The notes under the pieces: model-generated
What the model saw: the letters and a program-made list of their open reading frames with translations, nothing else
Database searches by the model: none
What the model was told of the DNA's origin: nothing
Position numbers and translations under genes: made by a program
NCBI GenBank assembly: GCA_033439265.1
Contig: JAVTVX010000002.1
Location: 10,576,174 to 10,640,173, forward strand
Direction of reading: 5' to 3'
DNA length: 64,000 nucleotides
Origin: Dillenia suffruticosa
Taxonomy: Eukaryota; Streptophyta; Magnoliopsida; Dilleniales; Dilleniaceae
Part shown: in pieces, positions 34,145 through 46,690 of the stretch
How positions within the stretch are numbered: the stretch's first letter is position 1
How the letters are laid out: each line of letters opens with the position of its first letter

Positions 34145-37100
34145 ATGGTTGCTATGAAAATTGTCGTTCTAGATCTCGTTAAGGGAGATAAGCTGAACGG
34201 TGATAATTATGATATTTGGCACCGGAAGGTTCAGTTTGTCTTCAAGGAACAAGAACTCGGGGAAGTTCTTAAGAACGAGATGGTGGATCTCGGGGAGGGT
34301 ACCATGGCACAAGTACGATAGGATTAGGTGGCGTATCGTGCTTGGAAAAAGAATGATAGCCAAGCTAGGGTGATCCTTCTTAACTGCATGCACGATGAGC
34401 TGATTTCGATTTATGAGCAGTATCCTACTATACAGTCAATCTGGCATGCTCTGAGAGAGCAATATGGCGCCCCGTCAGCTCCTAAGGTGAGGATGCTGAC
34501 CTATAAATTCATCACTTACAAAAATAGGCACGATCATATAACGAAACAGTATTTAATGCACATGTCGAGTATGATCGCCTCTATGAAGAATATGAGGGAA
34601 CCAATGTCTAATGAGGTTTAGGTACTGGGTGTGATCTAGTCTTTGCCTGACTTCTGGGATGTGGTTAAGACCTATTTCACGCACACTGAGAGTATTCATA
34701 CTTTCATGGACGTGAGTAGGCACAGTGAGCTCGAGGAGGAGCGTCAGGAGGTGGCTATGTCTTCTTCTGCTCATGCTAATATTGCGGAGTCGAGTAAGGG
34801 CTCTCGAGGTTAAAGCGCAAGTGGCGCAAGCATGAAAAGAAGGCCAAGGGCCAAGGGCCCAGGTAAGAAGAAGCAACCTACCAAGACTGACGACAAAGGA
34901 CAGAAGCGCAAGAAGAAAGAGTTTGATAAGAGCAAATTCCAATACTATAGTTGTGGCAAATTTGGACATTTCGCACACGAGTATGGCGAGCGAAAGGTAT
35001 GTCATTCTTTTTTACATGGTTTGAGTTACGTGTCATCTAGTGTGATACTTATTAACTCTTCTCCTTTGTGGATTGTAGACTCAGAAGTCATGGACCATGT
35101 AGCTCGGGACAAGAGCGCATATGTGGAGTTCCGCAGTTTAAATCCCCAGGCGAGGAGGTTGTACGTGAGGAATGGAGCATTTGTAGAAGTGAAAGGGATT
35201 GACACTTGTAAGCTATTGCTACGAAGTGACCAAGTCTTATATCTTCATGATGTTCTGTATGCTCCTGAGATTAGAAGGAATCTAGTATTTGTACGATATT
35301 TGGATTTGTTAGGATATTCAGTATTGTTGGGAAACTCTAGAGTTTTCATTACTTATGACATTTTTTTAATTTGTTCCAGTTTGGTCCATGAGAGACTTTA
35401 TGTACTGGATATGATTTCATTTTATGAGATTTATTTTTCTTCTACTATTGCTTTTGCATCTGATAGTGTAGTGGATGATGTGCATGTATGGCATAGTAGG
35501 CTTGGCCACATAGGGCAAGAGAGGATGACCTGGTTAGCTACGAGTGGCTTGTTGGGCCCGCTAACCAAGGTCCAGTTACCCGTATGTGAGTTTTGTCTTG
35601 CGGGCAAAGCTACTAGAAAACCATTTGAGAAAGCACTGAGAGCTGGGACTCCATTGCAATTGATCCATTCCGACATTTGCGGACCCATGAATGTGAGAAC
35701 CCGAAACGGAGCCACGTATTTTATTACGTTTATAGACGATTACACGCGTTTCGGTTACGTCTACCTGATCTCGCACAAGTCTGAGGCACTAGAATGCTTC
35801 AAGAGGTTTATCAGTGAGGTTGAAAATCAGCTAAACTTGAGGGTGAAAACTCTCAAAACCGATCGGGGGCGCGAGTATCTGTTTGAACAATTCAAAAAGC
35901 TCTGTTCTGAAAGAGGTATTACGAAACAGTTAACTATTCCTGTTACTCTTCAGCAGAACGGAGTAACTGAGATAAGGAATAGGACTCTGTTGGAGATGGT
36001 GAGGTTGATGATGGCAGAGGCCAACCTACCTATCTCCCATTGGGGGGATGCGTTGTTGACTGCGGCCTATATCCTTAACCACGTTCCGACAAAGTCTGTA
36101 GTCAGTACCCCATACGAGCTTTGGACAGAGAGACACCCTGACCTTAGCCACTTGAGACCATGGGGTTGCGGTGCGTATGTTCGTGATTTCTCGTACTAGT
36201 ACGGCAAGTTAAGCCCGTGAGGAAAGAAGTGTATCTTTATCAGATATTCTGAATATCAGATATTCTGAACAATCCAAAAGATATGTGTTCTTAGGAGAAC
36301 ATACGGACGGCACTGTCACTGAGATAGAGTCTCGTGATATCATATTTCTCTAGAGTGATTTCCCTAAAAGAGGAGAAATCGATTGAGATCTCATCTTTTA
36401 CGAGATGGATGAGCCTAGTGGCTCAGCCGAACCCAGTGACGGGACTCAAGAGCCGATTATGGATCTTGATCTTAGTGGGAGCAATCCATCTGAAGTGTGG
36501 GACCTGTCTCTCCTCGAAGGAGTAGTCGGGGACAAGTGCCGCGTCACTGTTTCCCGATTGAGGATGAGATATTCATTATGACTCCTGAGAATGATGAAGA
36601 GCCGAGGACTGCACAGGAGGCTCTCGAGGGTTCAGCAAAGGACCAATGGTTACGGGCCATACATGAGAAAATGGAATCAATGATAGTCAACGAAGTCTGG
36701 GAGCTAGTTGACTTACCCGAGGAAAGAAAGGTCATTGGAAACAAGTAGGTTTTCAAAATTAAAAAAAAGGCCGACGGATCAATTGAGAGGTACAAAACCC
36801 GTCTGGTAGCCAAGGGTTACACACAGACTTAGGGTATTGACAACAATGAGACTTTCTTCCCAATAGTCAAATTTACTTCGATCCGTTTACTTTTGGCAAT
36901 TATCGCTAGTATGGATCTTGAGTTACACCAGATGGACGTTAAGATCGTTTTTCTTAACGGGAGCCTGGATGAGGAGATCTACATGGAACAGCCCCCTGGG
37001 TTTGTTCTGGTAGGTCAAGTGGACAAGGTCTATCGATTTCGGAAGTCGATATACGGTCTAAAGCAATCATCTAGGCAGTGTTACCTAAGATTTCATGATG

Positions 37101-38169
37101 AGGTGATATCTTACGGTTTTACGATGATTGAGGAGGATCATTGTGTCTATCTGATTCGATCTGATAACTCTTTTGTATCCTGTCGTTGTATGTGGATGAC
37201 ATAATGTTGGCTGGGAAAAAAATACGCAACATGGATGTGGGTACTTCCATCAAAGCATGGTTGTCATCCAGTTTCGACATGAAAGACATGGGTGAAGCTG
37301 AGTTCATTCTCGGAGTTAAGATCCAGAGGGATCGCTCGAGAAAAATATTGGCTCTTTCACAAGAGACCTACATTAAGAAAATTCTCGAGCGTTTTGGGAT
37401 GAATGATTGTAACCCCATAAATACTCTGATCGTCAAAGGTAAAGGCCTGAGCCTGGACATGTGTTCAAAAACTCAGGAAGAAGTAAGGGAAATGAGTAAA
37501 ATACCTTATTTCACAGTGAGAAGTTTAATATATGCAATGTTGTGTACTAGATCGGACATTTGTTATGCAGTTGGTCTGGTGAGCAGATATTAAGTAAATC
37601 CTGAAAGGGGTCACTGGAGAGCAGTGAAAAGGATTTTTCGATATTTAAAAGGAACTACAAACTTCTCCTTGAGTTATGGAGGAGGCGATTTGCACCTAGT
37701 GGGCTATTCGGACGCCGACTGGGGAGGTGATTTGGATAAGCGCAAATCGACATCAGGTTTTGCTTTCTTGCTCAATGGCAGAGCCATCTCTTGGAGCAGT
37801 AAGAAGCAAACTTGTGTTGCTCTATCTACGATAGAGGCTAAGTTCGTGACATACTCAGTTGCAGTTCAGGAGAGTGTTTGGCTCCGAAGACTACTAAATG
37901 ACTTAGGAATTGTAGCGGATAGTGGGAGACCTATAATGATTTATTATGATAATCAGGCCGCTATCGCTTACACTCGAGATCCTAAGTTTCATAGTAGGAT
38001 TAAACACATCGATACCAGATACCATTATGTTAGAGACATCATTGAGAATGGTGAAATAACCGTCAAGTACATTTCGACACACAGTATGGTGGCTGACTCT
38101 TTCACCAAACCCATCACTAGAGACTCTTTTTTAGGGCATAGAGAGTCATTGGGTTTGAATATCTACTGA
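34145..38169 (+). pseudogene. copia-2 gag-pol, multiply interrupted
   Basis: The gag ATG is at 34145, with stops near 34320, 34620 and 34813. The zinc knuckle near 34945-34985 has lost its first and last Cys (both Tyr). The protease site reads Val-Asp-Ser-Glu instead of Asp-Ser/Thr-Gly (near 35080). Integrase (to 36199) has a His/Cys zinc region, Ile-His-Ser-Asp-Ile-Cys-Gly-Pro, Phe-Ile-Asp-Asp-Tyr-Thr and Thr-Asp-Arg-Gly-Arg-Glu. RT spans about 36497-37593 with Tyr-Gly-Leu-Lys-Gln-Ser and a catalytic Tyr-Val-Asp-Asp-Ile-Met at 37187-37204 that is out of frame with the part before it (shift near 37180). RNase H (37624-38169) keeps Asp-Ala-Asp-Trp and Asp-Asn-Gln-Ala-Ala. Inactive. Confidence 0.93.
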
Positions 38170-39341
38170 CATTTCTCAGTTTGTACTTATTGATAATGTT
38201 GATGCTTATTGATTTTATATATATATGATTATAGTGCATTATTTAGTCACTTTTGTATTATATTTTTCATTTAATGCACTTACTTTTAATTATCATATAT
38301 ATGTTCTGTGATATGATAATAGATATGTCGGAGAGGCGAGGTAGACTCTCTCACACGAGTGACCACCTCCAGCTCTGAATGAGTGAGGATGAGACGTTTT
38401 CTAGCTGTAAGAGGTTTTGAGAGTGGCCCAACTAGAACATAAGTCGCCTTGATACGTGTTTAAGATGAGGTCATATGCGATATGACCGACATGGAAGTAT
38501 CCACATCCATGTTGCGTAAGAGTAGCCAGATTTGAGATCTCGGATATCACCTATAATTTGTGATATTGTCTCTTAGATACTTTTTCTGAGATTTTTGGGT
38601 AAAGTCTTATGTGTGGACTGCGTCCCCATATCTGCATAGTATTAGAGAAATCTGACATATGCCCTTTTGAGAGATGGGGGAGTAACGCTATGGCATGTGT
38701 TTCATACCACGTGTGAAATGATGACTTGGGATAGTGAGAGCTATATTACTTGAGACAATAACTTAAAATTTATCCCTAAACCCCACTGTGTGAGACTCAA
38801 GATCCATTAGGTGGGATCTCTTGTACCCTTATTACTTTTGGCTATCTCTTGAGATCATGATTCAGTGTTTGCTACTTTAGTCTGTTTACCAATGGCCCAG
38901 AAGATAAATTAAGGTTTGAGAGACAGGTCTAGGAAAGCAGCTGAATTGAGATTGATAGATTCGAGTTTGGGAAAAGGAAAACCAATTGACATTGCATTAT
39001 TATATTGTATTCACCGACCGGTCTTTTATGTTTATCCATGTAGGGATTTGAACATAATAGTGGATGCATAGTCGAGTGATATCTGGAGATTATTTTCAGT
39101 AAAGAAAGTAACTCGATGGATGTAATTAGTCTTAAATCTGGGGTACAGCGAACTTTCTTATGATACTAACGGTGACTACTCGATCATCCTAACAGGTGTG
39201 TCGAGAAGTCTTTGTTTGTAGGTGTACTCGCTAGTCGCACGACATCCAATCTTGTATGAAAGTCCAGTAGAATGATATAGTAGATCGCATGAGTTGTGAT
39301 CTCGTGACAGATGAAAAATATCATCGTGTGCAAGTGGGAGA
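38170..39341 (+). other. copia-2 3' non-coding region
   Basis: About 1.17 kb between the RNase H stop and the 3' LTR, with no ORF of note. Such an extended 3' non-coding part is longer than in copia-1, where it is about 30 bp. Confidence 0.8.
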
Positions 39342-39823
39342 TGTTGGTTTATGAAGTGCCCACGTGGGACATAAAGTAAAAATTTTGAATTTTTACTTAA
39401 GGGGATAATGGGTGGTTAAACCCCATTATCCCATTCAACCAAAACACTCCTAACTTCTCTAAAAAATTTTAACTCCAACACAACCTACGTGATGGAGAAG
39501 GTAACTTCTTGATTGAGAGCAAGAATAAAGGATTTTTCTTAGAGAAAAGAAGAGAGAAAATACACCATTATTGAGGGTTTTACAAAATTTCAAGTAGGGA
39601 ATTTTCGGATCATTGGACTAAGGATTGAGACATTGTGATTCTGCGGTGATAGTTCGTTATACGTGGCTATCATCCCGACTACGAATTGTTCCCGTTCAGA
39701 GTTTACGATTTTCGAGATCTTCTGCATCACCGATTAAGATATATCGTTATCTTGATATTTTACAATTCCGAAAAATTATTTATTATTACTTCCGCTGCGT
39801 GATTGAGTCACCATTCTCAAACA
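39342..39823 (+). repeat. 3' LTR of copia-2
   Basis: 482 bp, ends CTCAAACA, then the AACTC duplication and the right half of RSM22 exon 2. Confidence 0.95.
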
Positions 39824-40275
39824 AACTCTGTGACAAGCAGAGTAAACAGCAGGCATTCGAGAAGCAACATAAGCAACAGTCTCATCTTTGTATTTAAACA
39901 GATATCGCCATATGCAGACTTGATTTTCCATCGCCGAGCTGGAATTACAGACTTCACTGGATCTTCAACGAGCTCCTTCGATGTTGTAGCACAGATTTGG
40001 AGATTCACATTCTTGATTGTACTGAAGGACTCTGATAGTCTCAACACTTTTCTCCTTATATACTGCTTCTCTTGATCTGCCAATTTCAGTATTTAATCAG
40101 AATCAAATCACAAAATTTTGGGGGAAGAGAGATAGAGAGGACCGTTGAGGTATTTTTTGATGGCTCGGCGTAGACGAAAGGGGACGATGTATCATTTCTC
40201 AGATTGCTTAGAAGCTGATCGGAGAGTCTCCGAAGTGAAGAGCTTTTGAGCCGTTTCCGGTATCGAAGACGCCAT

Positions 40276-43200
40276 TGTCACCGCCGGAGAAGAGTAGACG
40301 GTTTGAGGGTTTTAGCAGATTAGGGTTTTAGGGCTATCACAGAGAAGGGTTCGAGTTCTCGTTCTCTCGTTCCATTCCAAACCAGATTTGCATTCTCGTG
40401 GGTTTGGATTTGGACCCATCGGGACTTTGGAGGAAAGATTGAGCCCAAAATTAGCCCCACCCAATTAAATACACATCACCGGTCCATCCAAAATTTGCCC
40501 GGACAAAATGCTGCTAAAACGTGCTATATATATTGTGCTACTAAAATTTGCAAGGATAGAATTCCGCATGAGAAATCACCAGCACACAAAGTCTCAATTC
40601 ATCAGAATTGCTGTTTTAAGGATTTGGAGTTGATATCGCTCGAAGATTCAAGGGTAAGATAAGATCGCAAGGGTCCTCCTCGCACAAACAGAAAACACAA
40701 GAAAAGACAACCATTTGCAACAAGAGAACAAGCATTAGCTCCAGAAAAGGGCAAGTTAGTGCTCGTACAGTCGCATCTTGGAAAGCAAGACGAAACAAAA
40801 CACAGTGGACCAGCCAAAACCATTTTCTGGTTCTCCATGCTAACTACTTGACACTTGACAAGCCATAAACAACTTGTTACCTCTAGGTGGCCAGCAATCA
40901 CCAATCTCTGGCCCACTTTGTCCGGGCCTAAATTGACTCTTGTCAAGCAGAATATCAAGTTGTCCTTTAATCGGCCCAGGTCCTGGCCAAAGTGAGAGTG
41001 CTTTCAAGTGTCCGGTCCAGTCCATCCAAAGGACCACATTTCCTTCTTTTTTCTTTTTTTTCACCTACCGATGTATAAATTTCACCTCATTAATCCATCC
41101 GAGCACCATAAAATCCATTAAGTGTTAACTCTCTTAATTCCTATTTTTATATTTTCAAAACTTAAACTCAAGATTTTAATTAAGGGGATCTAGTGTACTA
41201 CCGCTACACCCACCGGGAGATTCGTAAATCACATTTCCTTTTGAAAAGAGAGATTAAATTCTTAGGTATGCAGAGATATTAAATTCTGTGAACATGAAAA
41301 CTTGATGCAAACTGCACGCTGGCATAGAATTCTACCATCAGAAGTAAGGTGTTGATGGGTAGAAAACGTTATTCTACCATCCACTGAATATCAATAATTA
41401 TATAGGTGTAGCCGTTGGATGTTAATTGAAGTAAATTCTAATTATCTAAAATTGTTTAATAATAAAATTTTAGATAGTTAAGATCTATTCTGATCCCATT
41501 CATTGGGCATCATTCTCAGAGGTATTCATATTTATTCGCGCAGGTAAAATTAGACATTTAACTAGGAGGAAAAGTATAACGTGCGGCGGGTAAGAGGGTG
41601 AACCTTATAATTTTTTAGCAACGAACAAAATTTTAAGGATTTTAATGATATTTTTAACACTGTTTTAGTAGTATTTGTACACACTTTTAATTGTAGTTTT
41701 CTATCTTCACCGGTCCCTACTTGATTTTTTTTTTTCCTTTTTTAATACTTAATAGATAACTAATTTTATCAATTCTAATTATTTTAGTTCAAGTTGATTG
41801 TTGGGCCCGTTGAGAAGCGAGCATTTCCATTCAATTTTTTTATTATTTTATTTTCAAAACTCAAAGCCAATATATCAATTAATAAAATTCGATAGTTTTA
41901 TCACTGGATACACCAGCAAGAAAGATTGGGAATTTAAACATAGAAGAATAAAATATAGAGATAGATCGTTAAAAATTTGGATACAAGTTATTCGTAAAAC
42001 TTGATAGATAAAGATTTAACTAATGAGATGATTTTAGATAGTAACGAATTGTGTATAAGAAATCGTACATATGAAATCAATATTTTTTTCTTATTTATTT
42101 GTTTATTTTTATGCTATTCTATTTTTTTATTATTATTATTGTTATTTTCTTTTTTTTTTAATATTTATCTCTCATGATTGATCTTAAAACCGAAATTAAC
42201 ATTTAAATTGTCGTTGTTTGTAGCCTTATCGATGGACCAACAACACCTTGGTGATCCCTGCCAGAATGGTAGAAAGTTCCAACTAGAAAGGAGGTACATG
42301 ATCCGACTTAACAACTTTTTAGACCAAAAGTGAATTATATCAAAATCTCTGAACTGTTTTTAATATTTATTTTCTAAGTTTCAACTAGCAGGACAATCTA
42401 GGAAGAATACCATTTTAAGGATTATTTACCTTGATTTTTTAAAGCCAGAGGCTTTAAAATTCGTTCTCCTTACCGTTCCGAGCGCATCACCTCAGTTTAA
42501 TAAAAAAAAAATGAAAACCCATATATATATATATATAAATTTATTCCAAAGAATAAATGGGATATACATTCAATTTTATGCGTAAAAATTAATTTTGCTA
42601 AGAGAGAAGTTTACCCCTTCCTAGCAAGCGCACGGGTTGGGAACCATTTGAAGACCTGTGGGGATTCCCCAACACGGGTGAACGAATGCATGTACTATCG
42701 TTCCACGTCCCTGGATTTGACATGAGGCAGCTGCTGTTAAAAACAAGAGAGCTGGTGAAACAGTACAGAAGGGTCAACAATCAATCTTTTATTTTCCCCC
42801 ACAAAAGGGGTCCCTCGTTGGTCACAAGGTCTCAAACTGACGTAATGCAATTGTCCACCTCTGTTTTAGAAAATGCTTCAACAGTTTCTACCACCATTGA
42901 CCAAACGATGCATATGATGGGAAACGATTTCTCGGGCGGTCCCCTCAGAAGATGAAAGCTACTCTTAAAATTACCTTCGTGGAGTCTGACTTCTTCTCCT
43001 TCAACTGCCTTAACTTATCTGTTTGCATGTTAGTAGGGCCCACCCAGATAAGGGACCCCCCCAGAAGATAGTCTCGTTGGTTCACATGTTCGTTATCGTT
43101 CCCCATGTTGCTGTGGCGCTATCCTTACCTACCCAATTTGATAGAAGAAATAATGTCCCGATACATGTACAAAATAATTATATTACCTTCTAGGTTTTAA

Positions 43201-43705
43201 ATCTAGATATATAAAGTCTAAAAATTCATTATTTACATTTTTACAAATACCCTTAAAAAGTTTTAAAATCATAATTTTATTTTCTTGTCTAAAAATTATA
43301 ATATGTACCTTTTATATGTTATATTTCATTTCCTAATATAAATTTTTAGCTTCTCCTACATTTAATTCAACTTAGCTTTTAGAGATGCTAACACAATTCT
43401 AATGGAAATGGAAATACCCATCTCTCTTCTCCAACTCTACACGAGGCATACTAACAAAACAAAAAAAATGGTTGTGCAATTTGCAATAATCGTTGTAGTT
43501 TCTCTATGGTAATGTATAATTTAAGGTGCAGGAGCCAGGACCTCTCTTCTTCATCGACCATCTCCATAAGAGAAACTTTGAGAACTCAGATTCTCTCTTC
43601 TCTGTTTTACTTATCATCTTTTCTAGTACTCTGCTAAATGTTCCTTTTTCCTCATTTTCTATTTCCTTCTATTCAATCTATTGGGCAGATACAGCGACTC
43701 ATCAT
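40276..43705. other. Intergenic DNA between RSM22 remnant and SDR gene
   Basis: 40.28-40.45 kb is the presumed former promoter and leader of the RSM22 gene. The rest is AT-rich with a TA run at about 42523-42536. The ORFs at 40.6-41.0 and 42.69-42.96 kb show no motif or conserved frame. Nothing else recognised. Confidence 0.45.
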
Positions 43706-46612
43706 TCAATCTAGGCCATTGATTGGGTGATCAAAAACCGCTGTGGAACCTCCGGAAATCATGATTTCAGAAACCGACCAGAGCCGCGTGGCTTCGCTCG
43801 AGTTGGTCCCCAGTTTGGATGGGGACGCTTCATTGCAATCTGAAAAATACTTTCCCGAAACATTTTGTAGTTTAGGATGTGTTGCGACGTAGCAGGTTGT
43901 TGCCGCTGCCTACCCACACAAATCACATCACACCCAAATTAGATTCTTGCAAAAATAATTTCAAAAATATTTACAAAAATAATAATCATCAAATGATAAT
44001 CAAAAAGGTTATGTGCTCGTAAATTTTATTAACTGTTTAAATTGGACGTTTTAGAATTGCCACTAAATTTAATTAGACAATTTTATTAATATTGTCTGAT
44101 TAATTAGCAAAAAAGGTTATGTGATAATAATTAAAAAAACAAAATCCTTAATTATTGAATTTTAATTGCGGGATGAATCTGACCATGTTTTAGTTTATTT
44201 TTAATTAAATATTTATTTAAATCGGTTAAAATAATTTAATTAAAAATTAATTATATATAAAAATGTAAAATGTCTCATAAAATATTATCAGTCAATCTAA
44301 TTGTCAACACACACAAATAAAGATGTGTCTGCACCGGTTTGGGCCAGAAAATCAGCCTAGCCGGCCCGGAAAAAGTCCGGCCCTTGAACCGGACCAGAGC
44401 TACAGTACCTGGCCCGAACCGGATACTATAGCGATCAGGGCCAGTTTAACCAATTTTGGAACTGGGAATCGGCCCTGGCCTGGGCAAGGAACGGCCTGCC
44501 CCGCCACCTTCTAACGACTCCTTGTCCCTCATTTTTTTTGAATTTTTTCCAATTTTGTCCCTCCCAACAACTATAAAACGGTTAGTTTTGAGATTATTTT
44601 GATCCATAAGGTCAAAAAATTTTTCTATAAATACTTTATACCCCATTTGCAAAATCTCTACAATAAAATATCTCTTTTTCTCACAATAAAATATTTTGTC
44701 TTTCTAATTTTTAATTTATTTTTTTTATAAAAAGTGAATTAAAAAAATAAAATGAAAAAATAAATCATTACAAAAGAGTAAAAAAAATAACAAAGTTAAA
44801 ATAAAATGAAGTTATAAAAATAAAATAGAATTAAAAAATAGATTTACAAAAAAAAAAAGATGGTTAAAAAAAGGCAATAGAGAAAAAAAAAATTTCGTGC
44901 CGAATCGGGGCCACCCCGGCGTGAACCGACCTGCCGATTCCGATTCAGCGGGCCGGGCCGGTTCAACAAAAAAATTTTAAAACCGGCCCGACCCAGACTA
45001 GGAACCGCAACTAGCCTGACCCGCTGTTCCGGGAACCACCCATGAACCGGACCGGACTCGGCCCGGTTACAACTCTACACTCAAAGCAAAATAAACAAGC
45101 ATTTACCTTCAAAAAGATTTTATTGAATATTTATTATTCAAGTGAGACAAACATCAGTCTCTGTTTGAACGATTGACAGGGAAGAAGTACCTGAGGAATT
45201 GTCTTCAAAAGCTTCGATGCCAAGAAGAAAACCAGATCTGAAATATTTCGAAATTTCCAAAATAAATTAAATTAAAAGAATATGATTTGGAAGAAGAATT
45301 GCTCCAATGATTTGATTGATCACTTGATTACCAGTGACAAAGCCTTCGCGCTCTCTGGTGAGTCGAGTTCTCACAATTCCAGGATGAACGCAATTTACAG
45401 TCACATTCGCATCCATTTCCTTCAAATAAAAAATAAAATAAAATCAATCCCTAATTTCTGACGCTGTTGTTTTCTGGAATCACTTTTCTTTCTTTTTTTG
45501 TAAAAAAAAAATTATTTTACCTTTAATTTCAGAGCTAGTGCTTTAGTGTGCAAGACGTTGGCCAGCTTTGAGACCGCATAAGCACGTGTCGGGTCGTAGC
45601 GACTGAAAACGTCAGAGACAAAATTGAGATTTCAAAAAAGGTCAAGAGCAAACCATTTTCTCCTTATTTATTTATTTATTTCTACAACTCCGTTCAATTA
45701 CTGACTTAATTAGAATTAGGATTTTGCCAGATTCCTCTTCGTTAGACTATACCTTTTGTCTTTGGCGATGAGACTAAGATAGCTGATTAAGTCGCCGGAA
45801 AACCAGCTGTGTATTCCCGATGATACGTTCACAATTCTTCCTTGTACCCTGGTTATCTTCGCCGTCTCTGTCATCTTCTTCATTAACAGCTTTGTCAGCA
45901 AAAAATGTCCTAAAAATTCAACCACCCCCCAAGAAAAACAATTATTAATCACTAATCAAAAGTCATTAATTTAGATAAACCGAAAACACTTCAAAAAATT
46001 TACCTAAATAATTAGTCGCAAATGTCATCTCAATTCCATCTTCTGAAATTGCGTAATCATGTGCGAACTTTCCGGCGTTGTTTCTGAAATCAACGACCAC
46101 AAAACTAATCAGAGAGAGAGAGAGAGAGAGAGAATGAGATAGAGAGATATTTTTTACATACATGAGGAGATTGAGAGGCAAATGAAGACACTCGAATTCG
46201 GAGACGAATTGACGAACTGAAGAGAGAGAGCTAAGATCGAGAGCCATAACGACGACTTCGGAATCAGGAAACTCTGCGAGAATCCGAGCCTTGGCTTCTT
46301 CCGCGGCTTTGAGGCTCCGAGCCGGGAGAATAAGCCTAGCGCCGCGCATGGCTAGGACACGAGCCGTCTCAGCTCCAATTCCTGACGTGGCACCTGTTTG
46401 AACCGCAAGATCAGAAAAAGTAAGGAACGTCCAATCACTCGTGTGACTGACGGGATTTTATTTCCATTTTGTCGGTTTCAGTGTTTACCTGTGATCAAGG
46501 CGGTGACCGAGCACAAGTCGTGACAATTTTCCGTCACTTGCTCGGCGGTTGACTTCGAGCCATAACCGCTCGCACCGACCGAACCGATTAGGTACTTGAC
46601 GGTTTCGAACAT
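43706..46612 (-). CDS. Short-chain dehydrogenase/reductase, TIC32/retinol-dehydrogenase-like
   Basis: Eight exons join cleanly: 46612-46489, 46393-46162, 46083-46004, 45909-45753, 45602-45521, 45419-45332, 45237-45191 and 43909-43706 (1,014 nt, 337 residues). A classical NAD(P)-binding Rossmann oxidoreductase: the Thr-Gly-Ala-Thr-Ser-Gly-Ile-Gly cofactor loop begins near residue 41, Asn-Asn-Ala-Gly follows near 120, Val-Ser-Ser-Gly (catalytic Ser) near 180, and Tyr-Ala-Val-Ser-Lys (catalytic Tyr and Lys) near 210. The His-Pro-Gly-Ile-Val block after the active site fits the group. This subgroup in plants is annotated as TIC32-like or retinol-dehydrogenase-like. The substrate is unknown, and no obvious transit peptide is seen. 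The last intron is 1.28 kb because it contains a hAT element; the final exon is intact beyond it. All introns GT/AG. Confidence 0.93.
44318..45077. mobile_element. Non-autonomous hAT element in last intron of SDR gene
   Basis: A 760-bp GC-contrasted element. The right end read inwards begins TAGAGTTGTAACCGGGCC, the left end TAAAGATGTGTCTGCACCGG; both fit the degenerate TAGAG-TG-CAA-CGG style of plant hAT termini. Flanks are CACACAAA (44310-44317) and CACTCAAA (45078-45085), an 8-bp duplication with one mismatch. Both subterminal zones are crowded with GGCCCGG/CCGGACC motifs in opposing orientation, while the centre is A-rich. No transposase ORF. Confidence 0.75.
46111..46133. repeat. (GA)n microsatellite in SDR intron
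   Basis: AG run 28 bp beyond the exon 3 acceptor, within intron 2 (CT-rich on the coding strand, so it may extend the polypyrimidine tract). Confidence 0.85.
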
Positions 46613-46675
46613 GCTTGCGAGAAATACTCTACTCTTAACCGTTTTCAAAGTTGCTTGGTCGTTTCTTCCGCTACG

Positions 46676-46690
46676 CCTATATTTATTTTG
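46676..46690 (-). promoter_or_regulatory. TATA-like motif of SDR gene
   Basis: On the minus strand CCAAAATAAATATAGG lies about 65-80 bp upstream of the ATG at 46612, a reasonable TATA position for a short leader. Sequence-only inference. Confidence 0.35.

Larger units (their letters stand above)
32671..39823 (+). mobile_element. Ty1/copia retrotransposon (copia-2) inside RSM22 exon 2
   Basis: Complete structure: LTRs 32671-33150 (480 bp) and 39342-39823 (482 bp), both TGTTGG to CA. The target-site duplication is AACTC at 32666-32670 and 39824-39828. The primer site TTGGTATTAGAGTC follows the 5' LTR, and a purine-rich AAGTGGGAGA precedes the 3' LTR. Removing the element and one AACTC restores the RSM22 exon 2 sequence up to its donor. 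I count roughly 35 LTR differences (about 7 percent), so it looks older than copia-1. It has an unusually long leader (about 1 kb) and 3' non-coding part (about 1.17 kb). Confidence 0.96.
20776..40275 (-). pseudogene. RSM22: RSM22/METTL17-like gene, disrupted by retrotransposons
   Basis: Unprocessed pseudogene of an Rsm22-family protein, a methyltransferase-fold factor for mitochondrial small-subunit assembly. Exons: 40275-40143; 40076-39829 plus 32670-32657 (split by a copia element); 24983-24910; 24802-24711; 24183-24086; 23920-23837; 23323-23243; 23133-23050; 22957-22862; 22454-22375; 21428-21340; 21119-20776. Phases agree at every junction. Seen: Arg-Arg-Ala-Ile-Lys-Lys-Tyr; Leu-Asp-Phe-Asp-Ala-Gly-Thr-Gly (SAM site, first Gly now Asp); Val-Glu-Pro-Gly-Thr-Pro; Pro-His-Asp-Gly-Arg-Cys-Pro preceded by Arg, where relatives have a cluster-binding Cys; and the C-terminal Trp-Gly-Asp-Leu-Trp-Pro. 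Breaks: TGA codon 28 (40194-40192), one-base loss near 39890-39900, the 7.15-kb element in exon 2, TAG or a one-base loss at 24795-24793, TGA at 21063-21061. A working copy is expected elsewhere, though I cannot see it. Confidence 0.9.

Noticed and set aside
39625-40083. A stand-alone small gene on the minus strand (88-codon ORF)
   Set aside because: Its sequence is exon 2 of the RSM22 gene read past a one-base frameshift; not an independent gene.
42686-42955. 89-codon plus-strand ORF
   Set aside because: No recognisable domain, splice context or neighbouring exon; probably chance.
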